From the NCBI GenBank assembly GCA_017460665.1, contig JAFUAO010000104.1, forward strand, positions 1-57,469: 57,469 nucleotides of DNA. Reading direction: 5' to 3'. The first letter of the stretch is position 1; each line of letters opens with the position of its first letter. Below, piece by piece: positions 34,006-41,835 of the stretch. The DNA comes from Ruminococcus sp. GTDB taxonomy: Bacteria; Bacillota; Clostridia; Oscillospirales; Ruminococcaceae. The notes under the pieces are model-generated. The model did not search any database and was not told where the DNA came from. It saw only the letters and a list, made by a program, of their open reading frames with translations. The translations under genes were made by a program, and so were the position numbers.

Positions 34006-34854
34006 TTATATACTTTGCAATGTGAATAGTAAATTTATCCTGCATACTCCAAAACTCTGCTTATCTCTTTCAAGTAGAGTATTAGGGAATAAATTAAGCC
34101 ACTTGTGACTGAAATTGGTACTGCCGAAGTATGCGTCAAAGTTGGACACAGGCAGTATAACATAGTCTGAATCATCTGGCTTGTTTGCGATACAGTAAGT
34201 GATAACAGTTTCCGCCACCTCATACGGCAGACCATCAGGCAGCAGCGCCTGTATACGCTCTTTTTCATCATCAGAGAATGAAATGGTCTTGTCCATCAGC
34301 GGTCCGAGCTCCAGAGCGTCCGCAAGCACATCATCAAACCGCAATACCCACGCCCCCTTTGTATCTGGCGAGTAGAGCGACACCTGATACTGCTTCACCT
34401 TATCTCTCCAAGCAGCGTCAAATTTTGTTTTCAGCGGCTCAACGTTGGAGAGAGTGGTCTTGCTCATATTTTCGCTGTTCTTTGTGATGAACTTTTCGAC
34501 CTTGTGAACGTGCCTGTAGTACCAGCCTTTTCCCGTCTTATCCACCAATTCGGGAAACTCCTCATGCATATCACTGAAATCAGTCCTGAACTGCCACTCC
34601 TCCTTCGGAGCGGCAGTTTTTTTGTCGTGTATACTGCACCACGCACAAAGAGCTCGCCGTGCATAGTCTGCATCGGGAGCACTATTTCTGAACATATATC
34701 CCCGAGCGATAATAGTCAGCACACGGCTCAGACCTGTGAAGTCCTTCATCATCTCAAAGCTGAAACGTCCGAGGAAGGAAAGGTCACGCTTGCCGCTGCA
34801 CTTGTAAACAGGCTTTCCCGTGTAAGCCTTAAATTCTTCAATTTCGTTCAGCAT
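34006..34854 (-). CDS. Unknown protein coupled to the two-barrel polymerase
   Basis: 282 codons including an in-frame ATG that overlaps the polymerase stop as TAATG (34,852-34,856), so translation is coupled. No known domain is recognised. Visible features are a CAWC pair (about 69-72), a Trp/Tyr/His-rich patch (WYYRHVHKVEKF), a helical centre and a C-terminal part with ISFSDDEKERIQALLPDG. No membrane helix or signal peptide is present. Its tight coupling suggests an accessory factor of the polymerase, for promoter or template recognition or for processivity. Its last residues abut the cargo, so the natural C-terminus may have been altered by insertion of the pectin locus. Confidence 0.75.
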   Translation of the reverse strand: MLNEIEEFKAYTGKPVYKCSGKRDLSFLGRFSFEMMKDFTGLSRVLTIIARGYMFRNSAPDADYARRALCAWCSIHDKKTAAPKEEWQFRTDFSDMHEEFPELVDKTGKGWYYRHVHKVEKFITKNSENMSKTTLSNVEPLKTKFDAAWRDKVKQYQVSLYSPDTKGAWVLRFDDVLADALELGPLMDKTISFSDDEKERIQALLPDGLPYEVAETVITYCIANKPDDSDYVILPVSNFDAYFGSTNFSHKWLNLFPNTLLERDKQSFGVCRINLLFTLQSI

Positions 34855-37826
34855 TATTTCTCCCTCCTGACGTGCTTTTCGATCCTGTCCGGCAGCAGAT
34901 CGAAGAGCACTTTTCTTTTGCCCAGAGCTACAAGGTACTTCACCGCTTCATCAGGCTTCATTACGGATTCTATCAGCTTTCGGCACTCCGCAGCAACAGC
35001 GTCACTGTAGTACACATTCACGGATCTATTGAGATAAGCCTCCATAAGCTGAGTGAACTCTGCTGAATCACTGTCACGGATAAGCCGCTTCCTGTCTGTG
35101 AGATTATTTTCGTCATCTATGTCAGCTATGAGGTCAATGAGAATACGATAGCCACCGAAACGGAAGTTGCAGAATAGATCATAGTGCCATTTAAGCTCAG
35201 GCAGCCATTCCGATAACATATCCTCGCGCTGTTCCTTTGGAGTCAGGTGCCAGCTTTTAGTTTGCAGCTCCTGCCTGATAGCAGATATCCTCTCGGCAGG
35301 TATACCCTGAAACAGGGTATACAGGGAATCAGCGTCGTATTCGCTGTCTTTGCCCTGACTGTACAAAATGCGTTGAATGTCATTACGACGCTGTCTGTTA
35401 TTGATAGGCTGACTGCAAGCCCTGATACGCGACAGACAGCGTTCATAGTCGGTTATGAGAGAGGTCAAACACTCCATAATCCCGCTATTGAGCTTGTCCT
35501 TCCAATTAGCGTCAACGGCAAAGGAGAAGAGCTCTTCGTCAGCGGCAGGCTTGTCAATTATTGTTTTTGTATTCTTCTCGAGCATATACGCAAGGTACGG
35601 CAGACGCTCAACATTGGAGTCCACCTTGTCCCAGTCAGTATCAGCAAAGAACTTCTCAAACTGCTCCTCAAATGTAGGCTCGTACCATGCTCGGCGTCCC
35701 TCACTCTTTTCAAGCAGGCTCTTGTATTTCAGGAACTTGCTCTTGGCGACAGTTTTAGTTCCGAGATATTCAGACAGATCAGGCTTTACACCGCTCTTAG
35801 CTGAGTCGATTTCAAGTCCCGTCAGGATTGCAAGTATCTCAGTTTCCTCGCGGCACTTGTCACGAAGCTCGTCGTCGGAGTTCTCATTGTACGCGATGAT
35901 ACTTCTGTTAAGCGCCGCATTTGAAATTTGTCCCACTCGGGAAGAAAAAGTGTTTTTGACCGTTTCAAAGCGTGCCTGCCAGTCGGTGGCATCACGAATA
36001 ACTGGCTCGGCACTCGGTATCTTCAACAGCGGAGTGTCTGCCTTTGAATTGCGCTTGACACAGCGGTTGACAATGGGATCAGAAATAGTTTTTATCATAT
36101 CTCCGTCAAAGTCCGCACCGCCGAGTCGCTCCGCCGTCAGCGAGTCCCAGTTCACCATAACAACGTCGGTGAGGTGGCTGAGATAATACTTCCTCATATT
36201 CTCAACATCAGGATAGACTTGCAGCTGCACCTCTTCATTTCGGGAAATGTGCGGATTACGCAGTAAGGTACATTCCTTACTGTGCGAATATGCCATTGAC
36301 GGAGCGTAGAAAGCGTTCTTCTCGAATTTACTCTGCGCTGCACCATTGAAGAAGTTGCGCTGACTTGTATTTCTTTTAGATTTTTCAGGTATAAAATCCT
36401 TAAGAAACTCGAGAAGGTCTGCGGAGAGATAGCGGTTGTCGCCTGCAACAATGAGCCGTCCGAGGGCGTATTGTTTCAGCACCGCCTGCGCTCTTGCTTT
36501 TATCTTGTCTGCGTAAACAGGCTCTGCAATGAACTTAGGATTTTTCTCAAGTATGCTTTTGAGGAAGTAATCCTTACTGCCGCGGCTGAGTTTTCTTCCC
36601 ATGAAGAAGCTCAGACGGTAGTTCCTGTCGGTACAAAGCCTGTGGTATTCACGTTCAGTTTCTTTGGTGAGCCAGTGACGTTTGTCTGAAGTCGGGAAAC
36701 CCGACGGCAGATCAAGTGGTCGGAACTCGTCAGCAGTCATGGAAAGAGTATTCAGAAACTGATAGTTCAGCTCAGTAAACTGCTGCGGCGCGTCTTTGCT
36801 GACTCCTGATATGTACAGAGCGTGCTTGTACTTACGGAATGCGTCCCAGTAGTCCTTCCAGCTCATATTGTTCTCGCAGAGCCAGCCATAGCCCTTGAAC
36901 ATACTCTTGGTGAGGATAATATCAATGTCCGAGACCTTGTGTTCAACTCCCCATATGTCAATGAGAGCTGCAACGCCTGCGCTCTTAAAGAAGTCGTGAA
37001 TGTTGACTTGGTGGAGCATTCCCTTGATGTATGGCAGACGAATCTGGAACGAGGTGTGCTTGCCGCCGATCTTTTTATTGATGACCTTTGCAAACTCATT
37101 TGAGATAATACCCTCGCCGTCATAACCGAGAATATCGACACTTTCCCTGCGCTCAACACGGTGATACTTGCGGACAGGTGCGTCGCTCCCGTCGTCTTCA
37201 ACAGTGATAACATCTGTGTCATGAACGGTGAACTTCGGATTATCCACAACGATAACTCTGTGGGGCTTGTCGATGTCGATTCCGTCAACGCGAATACCGC
37301 CCGAGAGCATAAGTCCGTTGTATGCGTACAGCTTGCTGAGCTGACACTTGTTAATATTCATTCCGAGACGTATGCGCTCAGTCGCTTTGTAATAAAAGTC
37401 CTCGCGGATAAATGACAGCATAGCGTTTCTGCTCATGCTTGCCGAGCGCTCGAATGCAACGTACTTGTGCATTCCGTTTCCAAAATCTATCTGCACGCCT
37501 CTGCTTGTAAACAATGACTCAGCCTTATGCTGGAGTTGTTCATAAAAAGGATTGGAAGCGTCACGGTCAAATACTCTTGCGAAGTCAGCGTAGAAGATAA
37601 CATCAGACAGGTCTGTCACAAGAGTGTCGCTGTCGCACTTGAAGTTGTCGCCGTGCAGTATGCACATGAGCTGATAGAAAAGAGCGTTGTCCTCCTGCTC
37701 ATGAGCAGAGTGCTTCAGACAGCTCGTGAGTGCATTTTTATCTATAACTGTTTTGTTAAATGATCCGTCAGGCTTGGAGTAGTTGAGCATGGCTCTGACG
37801 GACAGATCGTATATCCTGTAACGCAT
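34854..37826 (-). CDS. Two-barrel (QDE-1/YonO-type) RNA polymerase-like protein
   Basis: 990 residues from the ATG at 37,826, which has AGGTGG 7 bases upstream. Two hallmarks of the single-chain two-barrel polymerases (eukaryotic RNA-dependent RNA polymerases and phage YonO) are in the right order. The first-barrel motif SFQIRLPYIKGML (259-271) matches the family FQIR-x4-KG with its lysine. After LLRNPH (521-526) comes the second-barrel active-site loop GGADFDGDMIK (569-579), with the three metal-binding Asp residues of DxDGD. Between them is ILTKSMFKGYGW. The family makes RNA from DNA or RNA; the template here is unknown. It is alone with its coupled partner on the minus strand, divergent from a RecA-fold ATPase. 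Family membership is by motif only. Confidence 0.8.
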   Translation of the reverse strand: MRYRIYDLSVRAMLNYSKPDGSFNKTVIDKNALTSCLKHSAHEQEDNALFYQLMCILHGDNFKCDSDTLVTDLSDVIFYADFARVFDRDASNPFYEQLQHKAESLFTSRGVQIDFGNGMHKYVAFERSASMSRNAMLSFIREDFYYKATERIRLGMNINKCQLSKLYAYNGLMLSGGIRVDGIDIDKPHRVIVVDNPKFTVHDTDVITVEDDGSDAPVRKYHRVERRESVDILGYDGEGIISNEFAKVINKKIGGKHTSFQIRLPYIKGMLHQVNIHDFFKSAGVAALIDIWGVEHKVSDIDIILTKSMFKGYGWLCENNMSWKDYWDAFRKYKHALYISGVSKDAPQQFTELNYQFLNTLSMTADEFRPLDLPSGFPTSDKRHWLTKETEREYHRLCTDRNYRLSFFMGRKLSRGSKDYFLKSILEKNPKFIAEPVYADKIKARAQAVLKQYALGRLIVAGDNRYLSADLLEFLKDFIPEKSKRNTSQRNFFNGAAQSKFEKNAFYAPSMAYSHSKECTLLRNPHISRNEEVQLQVYPDVENMRKYYLSHLTDVVMVNWDSLTAERLGGADFDGDMIKTISDPIVNRCVKRNSKADTPLLKIPSAEPVIRDATDWQARFETVKNTFSSRVGQISNAALNRSIIAYNENSDDELRDKCREETEILAILTGLEIDSAKSGVKPDLSEYLGTKTVAKSKFLKYKSLLEKSEGRRAWYEPTFEEQFEKFFADTDWDKVDSNVERLPYLAYMLEKNTKTIIDKPAADEELFSFAVDANWKDKLNSGIMECLTSLITDYERCLSRIRACSQPINNRQRRNDIQRILYSQGKDSEYDADSLYTLFQGIPAERISAIRQELQTKSWHLTPKEQREDMLSEWLPELKWHYDLFCNFRFGGYRILIDLIADIDDENNLTDRKRLIRDSDSAEFTQLMEAYLNRSVNVYYSDAVAAECRKLIESVMKPDEAVKYLVALGKRKVLFDLLPDRIEKHVRREK

Positions 37827-37845
37827 AGTCTCACCACCTGCTAAA

Positions 37846-37874
37846 AGTATATCACAAAACCTGCCAAAATGCAA
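37846..37874 (-). promoter_or_regulatory. Sigma-A promoter of the polymerase operon
   Basis: On the minus strand TTGCAT (37,869-37,874), 17 bp, TATACT (37,846-37,851), 19 bases before the start codon. The upstream edge touches the 22-base repeat at 37,876. Confidence 0.75.
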
Positions 37875-37875
37875 T

Positions 37876-38132
37876 AAGGATACTGCTCCCACATTTTCAT
37901 TCCGAAATACTCATTTTTTATCGAAAAATCATTCAAAACAGTCAGCTTGGCAGTTTTGAGTTGAAATGCCTGCAAAGCTCTATTCTATGAGCAATACAGC
38001 TGTTTTTAAGTTTTAGTGAGAAATGGTCAGCTCTCGTTAAATCATTATTGTATTTCGGAATGTCCCTCTCAGTAGCGAAAAAAGTATGCAAAAAAAGGTC
38101 GATTTGCATAAAGGATACTGCTCCCACATTTT
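37876..38132. repeat. 22-base direct repeats in the polymerase/ATPase divergent region
   Basis: The segment from aaggatactg to ctcccacatttt occurs at 37,876-37,897 and 38,111-38,132, exact over 22 bases, both preceded by a gca-taa-like context. One copy touches the polymerase promoter and the other ends 22 bases before the ATPase start. They may be operators, replication iterons or promoters. The 213 bases between them hold no gene. Confidence 0.8.
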
Positions 38133-38154
38133 TTTGAAGAAAGGATGATTTTTA

Positions 38155-39303
38155 TTGACTGAAAGACAAGAAATCAAGTTCATAAGCAGCGTCGAGATCA
38201 TGAACACTCCAATGAAAAAGCGGCGGTTCATCGTCGATGAAATGATCTATCCGGGACTCCATGTGCTGTCAGGTGATCCGAAGATCGGTAAGTCGTGGAT
38301 GATGATGGATATGTGTCTTGCCATTGCAAAAGGAGAAAAGTTTCTCGGACGCAAAACCGAACAAGGTCATGTAGTCTACATGGCGCTTGAAGATACTTCC
38401 GACAACTTACAGACACGAATGTATGAGCTCACAGATGAGCCGACAGAGAATCTGCAATACGTTCTTCTCGTCAACACCCTCGGCAACGGTCTCGAAGATG
38501 ACCTGCGAAAGTGCAGGGAAACATTCGCAGACCTGAAGCTGATAGTGATTGATACTCTGCAAAAGGTGCGCGATACCGTTGATATGAAGTACGGAAGCGA
38601 TTACAAGGACGTGTCAACGCTGAAATCCATTGCTGACGAGTTAGGCATTGCAATTATTCTTGTTCACCACAACCGAAAGCAGCAGGACTCCAATCCTAAC
38701 AACATGATTCTTGGTACGAATGGTATCCCGGGTGCGGCAGATGGTCTGCTTGTCCTTACGCACAAAGCTGACAACAAGAATGCAGTGCTGAACATCAGTG
38801 GTCGCGGTGCTCCGTCGCTCGACATAAATGTTATCAGGGACGGAGCAAAGTGGAAGCTGCTCGACAAGCCGCCCGAGGACAAGCCTGATAACTTTCCGTC
38901 TGAGATACATGATTTCATGTTGGAACGAAAAGAGTTCCGCGGAAGTGCAACTGAACTTAGTGATCTCTTATGCAAGAAGTTTCCGTCAGAGGAGTTCAAC
39001 AGCAACTGGGTCTACCGGGAACTATTGCAGCACGATGAAGAAGTCCATTCGCTCGGTATCAGTTACGGTAAAACAAAAAGCAACGGCACTCGCAGTATCT
39101 GTGTCCGTTATAATTCTGAAAGGGACAGCAGTGGCGGTAAATTACTATACCCTGAAAGTGGTGTCCCTGCCGTCCCTGAAAGCTCTGCAAACGATGATAT
39201 ATCTTCGCAAACTGTTTCTGTCCCTGCCAGTGATGTTAAAACAATTGCTGTCCCTGACGATGAAACTCAGGGGTGTTCTGCTCCTGAGTCGGAATCCGCA
39301 TAA
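38155..39303 (+). CDS. RepA/AAA_25-type RecA-fold ATPase
   Basis: 382 residues, TTG start with AAAGGA upstream. The Walker A motif is GDPKIGKSW (about 40-48). Walker B is LKLIVIDTLQKV. A sensor-like stretch follows (IAIILVHHNRKQ), and then GTNGIPGAADGLLVL. This is the layout of plasmid RepA/DnaB-like hexameric helicases and of ATPases found in integrative elements, often with a DUF3987-like or primase partner. The C-terminal 110 residues are less structured and Ser/Pro-rich. It probably helps replicate or process the excised element. It is divergent from the polymerase and heads the backbone genes running towards the integrase. Confidence 0.85.
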   Translation: MTERQEIKFISSVEIMNTPMKKRRFIVDEMIYPGLHVLSGDPKIGKSWMMMDMCLAIAKGEKFLGRKTEQGHVVYMALEDTSDNLQTRMYELTDEPTENLQYVLLVNTLGNGLEDDLRKCRETFADLKLIVIDTLQKVRDTVDMKYGSDYKDVSTLKSIADELGIAIILVHHNRKQQDSNPNNMILGTNGIPGAADGLLVLTHKADNKNAVLNISGRGAPSLDINVIRDGAKWKLLDKPPEDKPDNFPSEIHDFMLERKEFRGSATELSDLLCKKFPSEEFNSNWVYRELLQHDEEVHSLGISYGKTKSNGTRSICVRYNSERDSSGGKLLYPESGVPAVPESSANDDISSQTVSVPASDVKTIAVPDDETQGCSAPESESA

Positions 39304-39439
39304 AACGCGCCGTTTTTGCCGCGGCAGTTCAAGTCGGGTAGTTATCCCGACTGCGGCGGTGAAAGCGATTGTGGCGCAACGTGGAGCGAATGTGAGCGAA
39401 CAATACCGTTCCGAAAAGTGACGGAAATATTATTGCATT

Positions 39440-39690
39440 GAAAGGAGTGGTCAGAGTGGAAAAATGTCTGAAAATCGGGCAGTGACTGTCTGTTGCAGGA
39501 TAAAGTTTCGGGGTCGCAGCCCCCGAAACGGTCACAGCGGAACGGCAAAGCCGACCGCAATTCGCCAAAAATCAAAAATAGGCAAAAGGAGTCGTAATAT
39601 AGCGAAGTGTTACGGTTCAGGAGTCGGAAATGAAAAGGACTCCGAAAGACTGGCAAAAAACAAAAGTCGTAACGTATTAAGGGAGGAAAA
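39440..39690. other. Inverted-repeat region, candidate oriT or replication origin of element 3
   Basis: The region has no convincing gene. It holds gtttcgggg pairing with ccccgaaac (39,505-39,529), cgtaa/ttacg (39,593-39,614) and ggagtc/gactcc (39,620-39,643). gtcgtaa occurs at 39,591 and again at 39,666. It lies directly before two ribbon-helix-helix genes, as oriT regions often do. No relaxase gene is present in element 3, so either trans-acting transfer or a replication origin is possible. Confidence 0.4.
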
Positions 39691-39691
39691 T

Positions 39692-40111
39692 ATGGAGAAG
39701 AAGGAAAAACAAGCGGTGTGGCTCTACCCAAAGACAAAAGAGCTGATGGTTGATCACTTGAAGGAAGCAAACGCCACATCTCAGAGTGACTTCATTGAGA
39801 AAGCAATCAGGTTTTATTCGGGCTATCTCGACAGCACTTCGAGTACCGCAACGGAATATCTCGGGCACGTACTGACGTCGATAATCGACGGAATAGTCAA
39901 AGGTTCGGAGTACAGGATAAACCGCGGGCTCTTCAAGCTCGCAGTCGAGTCGGCGATGCAGTCCCACATCATCGCGGCGGTCAATGATGTCGATGACGAA
40001 GTTATGGAAGATCTTAGGGGAATGTGCGTAGACGAAGTCCGTCACATCAACGGCGTGATAAACTTCGAGCGAGCCTACGATTATCAGAAAGGGAGTAATG
40101 ACGATGAGTGA
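39692..40111 (+). CDS. Ribbon-helix-helix DNA-binding protein 1
   Basis: 139 residues, ATG 6 bases after GGGAGG. The N-terminus has the CopG/Arc pattern: a strand (KQAVWLYPKTKELMVDHL), then TSQSDFIEKAIRFYSGYL. The remaining part is helical and may bind partners; it shares ILIKGL-type patterns (GIVKGSEYRINRGLFKLAVE) with the next protein. Such pairs serve as relaxosome accessory, partition or copy-control proteins. The longer frame upstream (from 39,464) lacks a ribosome site and crosses the inverted-repeat region, so I exclude it. Confidence 0.75.
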   Translation: MEKKEKQAVWLYPKTKELMVDHLKEANATSQSDFIEKAIRFYSGYLDSTSSTATEYLGHVLTSIIDGIVKGSEYRINRGLFKLAVESAMQSHIIAAVNDVDDEVMEDLRGMCVDEVRHINGVINFERAYDYQKGSNDDE

Positions 40112-40544
40112 AAAAGTGAGGACGGGCATTTATATTTCCGAGGACTTGCTCAGGGAGTGCGACGTGTATCTTTCAAAGAATGACGGTAGCCGCTCGGAGC
40201 TTATTGAGTCTGCGCTGAGGTTTTACTTGGCGACGCGGACAATAAAAACGAAGTCGGAAGTGCTCGTGCCTGAGCTCGCGGAGTGTATTTCTGCTGCCAG
40301 CGACGAAGGCATAGTAAAAATATCAAAAGGACTTTTCCGATACGCAGTCGAGGTTGAAATGCTCATTGTGCTGCTGTCAGAGACCTTCGGTGTCAGCAAG
40401 AATCACCTAAAGGATGTCCGCCGCGAGGCTGTCAACAACGTCCGCAGAACGAGGGGAAAGATCAATCTCGATGACCTTATCATGCGCTGTGAGCGCGAGG
40501 GTATCATTGATAATGATGACTCCTCGATCCAGGGACTCGATTAA
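40104..40544 (+). CDS. Ribbon-helix-helix DNA-binding protein 2
   Basis: 146 residues, overlapping the previous gene by 8 bases (ATGAGTGA), with AAAGGGAG 8 bases upstream. The strand VRTGIYISEDLLRECDVYL and helix SRSELIESALRFYLAT form the fold. The next part (EGIVKISKGLFRYAVEVEML) is parallel to that of its neighbour, so the two are diverged paralogues and may form heterodimers. The stop is directly followed by the hairpin-array RNA region. Confidence 0.75.
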   Translation: MSEKVRTGIYISEDLLRECDVYLSKNDGSRSELIESALRFYLATRTIKTKSEVLVPELAECISAASDEGIVKISKGLFRYAVEVEMLIVLLSETFGVSKNHLKDVRREAVNNVRRTRGKINLDDLIMRCEREGIIDNDDSSIQGLD

Positions 40545-41124
40545 CTCAGGGGCAAAACGTCCGTGAGTTTTATATCCATAGCTCGACTACCGTGGCGGTA
40601 CTTGAGAGTGATGAGGTCCTGAAACAGGACTGCACTCAGCCCCAGCTCAGGACCGAGTTCCCATAATGGACATTCGGTATGGCGGGATGAAATATCCCGT
40701 CGTGACGATGAGGTGGTGAAACGCCACCTCATCATATACCTGAGTCGACGAAACACAGTCTCAGCAAAGGGAGTGTACAAAACAGACAGCCCTGATGTAA
40801 GAAAACACGACATCAGCTTACGGTGAACAAATCGTTCGCCGTCCTGCACTCGCCCTGTTTCAGGGCGGGTGTGAACGAAACGTTCATCCCTTTGCAGGTG
40901 CAGAACAGTACGTCAGTACCAACAGGCGTTGCCAAAATGGTAGCACCTGCATATCATCCGTAACTGAAGGTATGGGCTGACAGAACGTTCCGTTCGGTCA
41001 GGCTATGAGGTAACGAAACGTGACGGCATAGCTATCGTCAAAGGGTATCATGAAACGTGATAGCCTTTGCAACAAGGATATCGTGAAAACCGATACCCTT
41101 GTGGTGTTCATGCTCGGTTTCCAC
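40545..41124 (+). ncRNA. Large hairpin-array region, candidate ornate structured RNA
   Basis: About 580 bases without a plausible gene, made of consecutive hairpins. Clear ones are 40,545-40,567 (loop AAAAC), 40,606-40,637 (GAAAC), 40,684-40,698 (GAAAU), 40,707-40,733 (10-bp stem, GAAAC), 40,821-40,841, 40,847-40,871 (UUU), 40,872-40,886 (GAAAC), 40,894-40,950 (multi-branched, 8-bp closing stem), 40,977-41,001, 41,002-41,032 (GAAAC), 41,039-41,069 (GAAAC) and 41,073-41,101 (UGAAAAC). Several share one plan: a 4-6 bp lower stem, one mismatch (G.G, A.G or A.C), a 4-6 bp upper stem and a 5-base loop. Size and style resemble large ornate RNAs of mobile elements such as ROOL or GOLLD, but I cannot assign a class. 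The plus strand is preferred because the loops are purine-rich there. No clear promoter is seen. Confidence 0.65.
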
Positions 41125-41150
41125 AGGCAGTTTTTATCAGTTCTGATGAA

Positions 41151-41179
41151 TGGATTTTGTCAGAGAGCTGTGGTATGAT
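41151..41179 (+). promoter_or_regulatory. Promoter of the DUF6809 gene, sharing a motif with the integrase 3 promoter
   Basis: tggatt (41,151-41,156), 17 bp, TATGAT (41,174-41,179). The stretch cagagagctgtggtatgat recurs with one change at 41,846-41,864 before integrase 3. Confidence 0.6.
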
Positions 41180-41203
41180 TGTTAGTCAGGAGGTGACGCG
41201 GCA

Positions 41204-41482
41204 ATGAAGTTGCAGGATCTATACTATGGCAACACAACGCCATGCCAGCACAGCGTCAAGAGCGAGTCTGAGTACGCAAAACGAACTCGTGAGCTACTTG
41301 AGATGAGCGATTCATTGAAAGAAAGACTGTCCGCTGACGATAAGAAGCTGCTCAACGAGATAACGGATACGCACGAAAAGCTGTCCGAGACAATGGTGGC
41401 AGAGAGCTATGCACAGGGCTTTCGTGACTGCGCCGAACTGATAATAGATGTGATGTTCGGCAGGAGCGAGAACCTGAAATAA
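41204..41482 (+). CDS. Small DUF6809-like protein
   Basis: 92 residues. It is of the same family as the protein at 5275: MKLQDLYYGN start, a helical middle (LKERLSADDKKLLNEITDTH) and the end pattern YAQGFRDCAELIIDVMF. The function is unknown. AGGAGGTG lies 9 bases before the ATG. It follows the hairpin region and precedes the excisionase, inside the recombination module of element 3. Confidence 0.75.
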   Translation: MKLQDLYYGNTTPCQHSVKSESEYAKRTRELLEMSDSLKERLSADDKKLLNEITDTHEKLSETMVAESYAQGFRDCAELIIDVMFGRSENLK

Positions 41483-41613
41483 CATAACAATCAAATGGAA
41501 AGGGTACGGTTAGAGTCGTACTCTTTTATTCTTAGTAAAGGAATGATGAAAATGAACAATGCAAGTCACATAAGAAATACGACAGAGACAATAGTAAGGA
41601 GAGTGGTTATTGA

Positions 41614-41808
41614 ATGGCAGAAAACTATAACGAGAATAAAATTGTAATGCTTACCATAAAGGAGGCGGCAGCTCTTGTAGAAGGACTGACCGAATACAGG
41701 GTACGTCAGATGTGCATCAATGGTCAGGTGCCGCACATTATGGCTGGCAAGAAATACCTCATAAACAAAGAATTATTTCTAAGATATCTGCGCGGTGAGA
41801 CTGCGTAA
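41614..41808 (+). CDS. Excisionase-like winged-helix protein
   Basis: 64 residues with a MerR/HTH_17-type fold: LTIKEAAALVEGLTEYRVRQ, MCINGQVPHIMAGKKYLINK. Small proteins of this type steer a tyrosine integrase towards excision. AAGGAGAG precedes the ATG, and the integrase gene starts 99 bases after its stop. Elements 1 and 2 show no counterpart. Confidence 0.85.
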   Translation: MAENYNENKIVMLTIKEAAALVEGLTEYRVRQMCINGQVPHIMAGKKYLINKELFLRYLRGETA

Positions 41809-41835
41809 AAAATAGTGCAAACGGCGCGGTTTTGC

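Noticed and set aside
34854-37826. Fragment of the cellular RNA polymerase beta' subunit
   Set aside because: The DFDGD motif alone would allow it, but the FQIR-x4-KG motif on the same chain, the distance between the motifs and the lack of other beta' landmarks (zinc ribbon, trigger-loop sequences) favour the single-chain QDE-1/YonO group.
37827-37892. Upstream start of the polymerase at 37,892
   Set aside because: The extra 22 codons overlap the -10 and -35 boxes and the 22-base repeat. The ATG at 37,826 has an AGGTGG site.
39464-39691. 76-codon extension of ribbon-helix-helix protein 1
   Set aside because: It runs across several inverted repeats, has no ribosome site and reads as basic low-complexity sequence. 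The ATG at 39,692 has GGGAGG at 6 bases.
40545-41124. CRISPR array
   Set aside because: The hairpins recur with similar loops, but there is no constant direct repeat, no regular spacing and no unique spacers. The stems themselves vary while pairing is kept.
40545-41124. Integron attC array or retron msr/msd
   Set aside because: No reverse transcriptase or integron-type integrase is nearby, and no R-box/L-box pairs or gene cassettes are seen between the hairpins.
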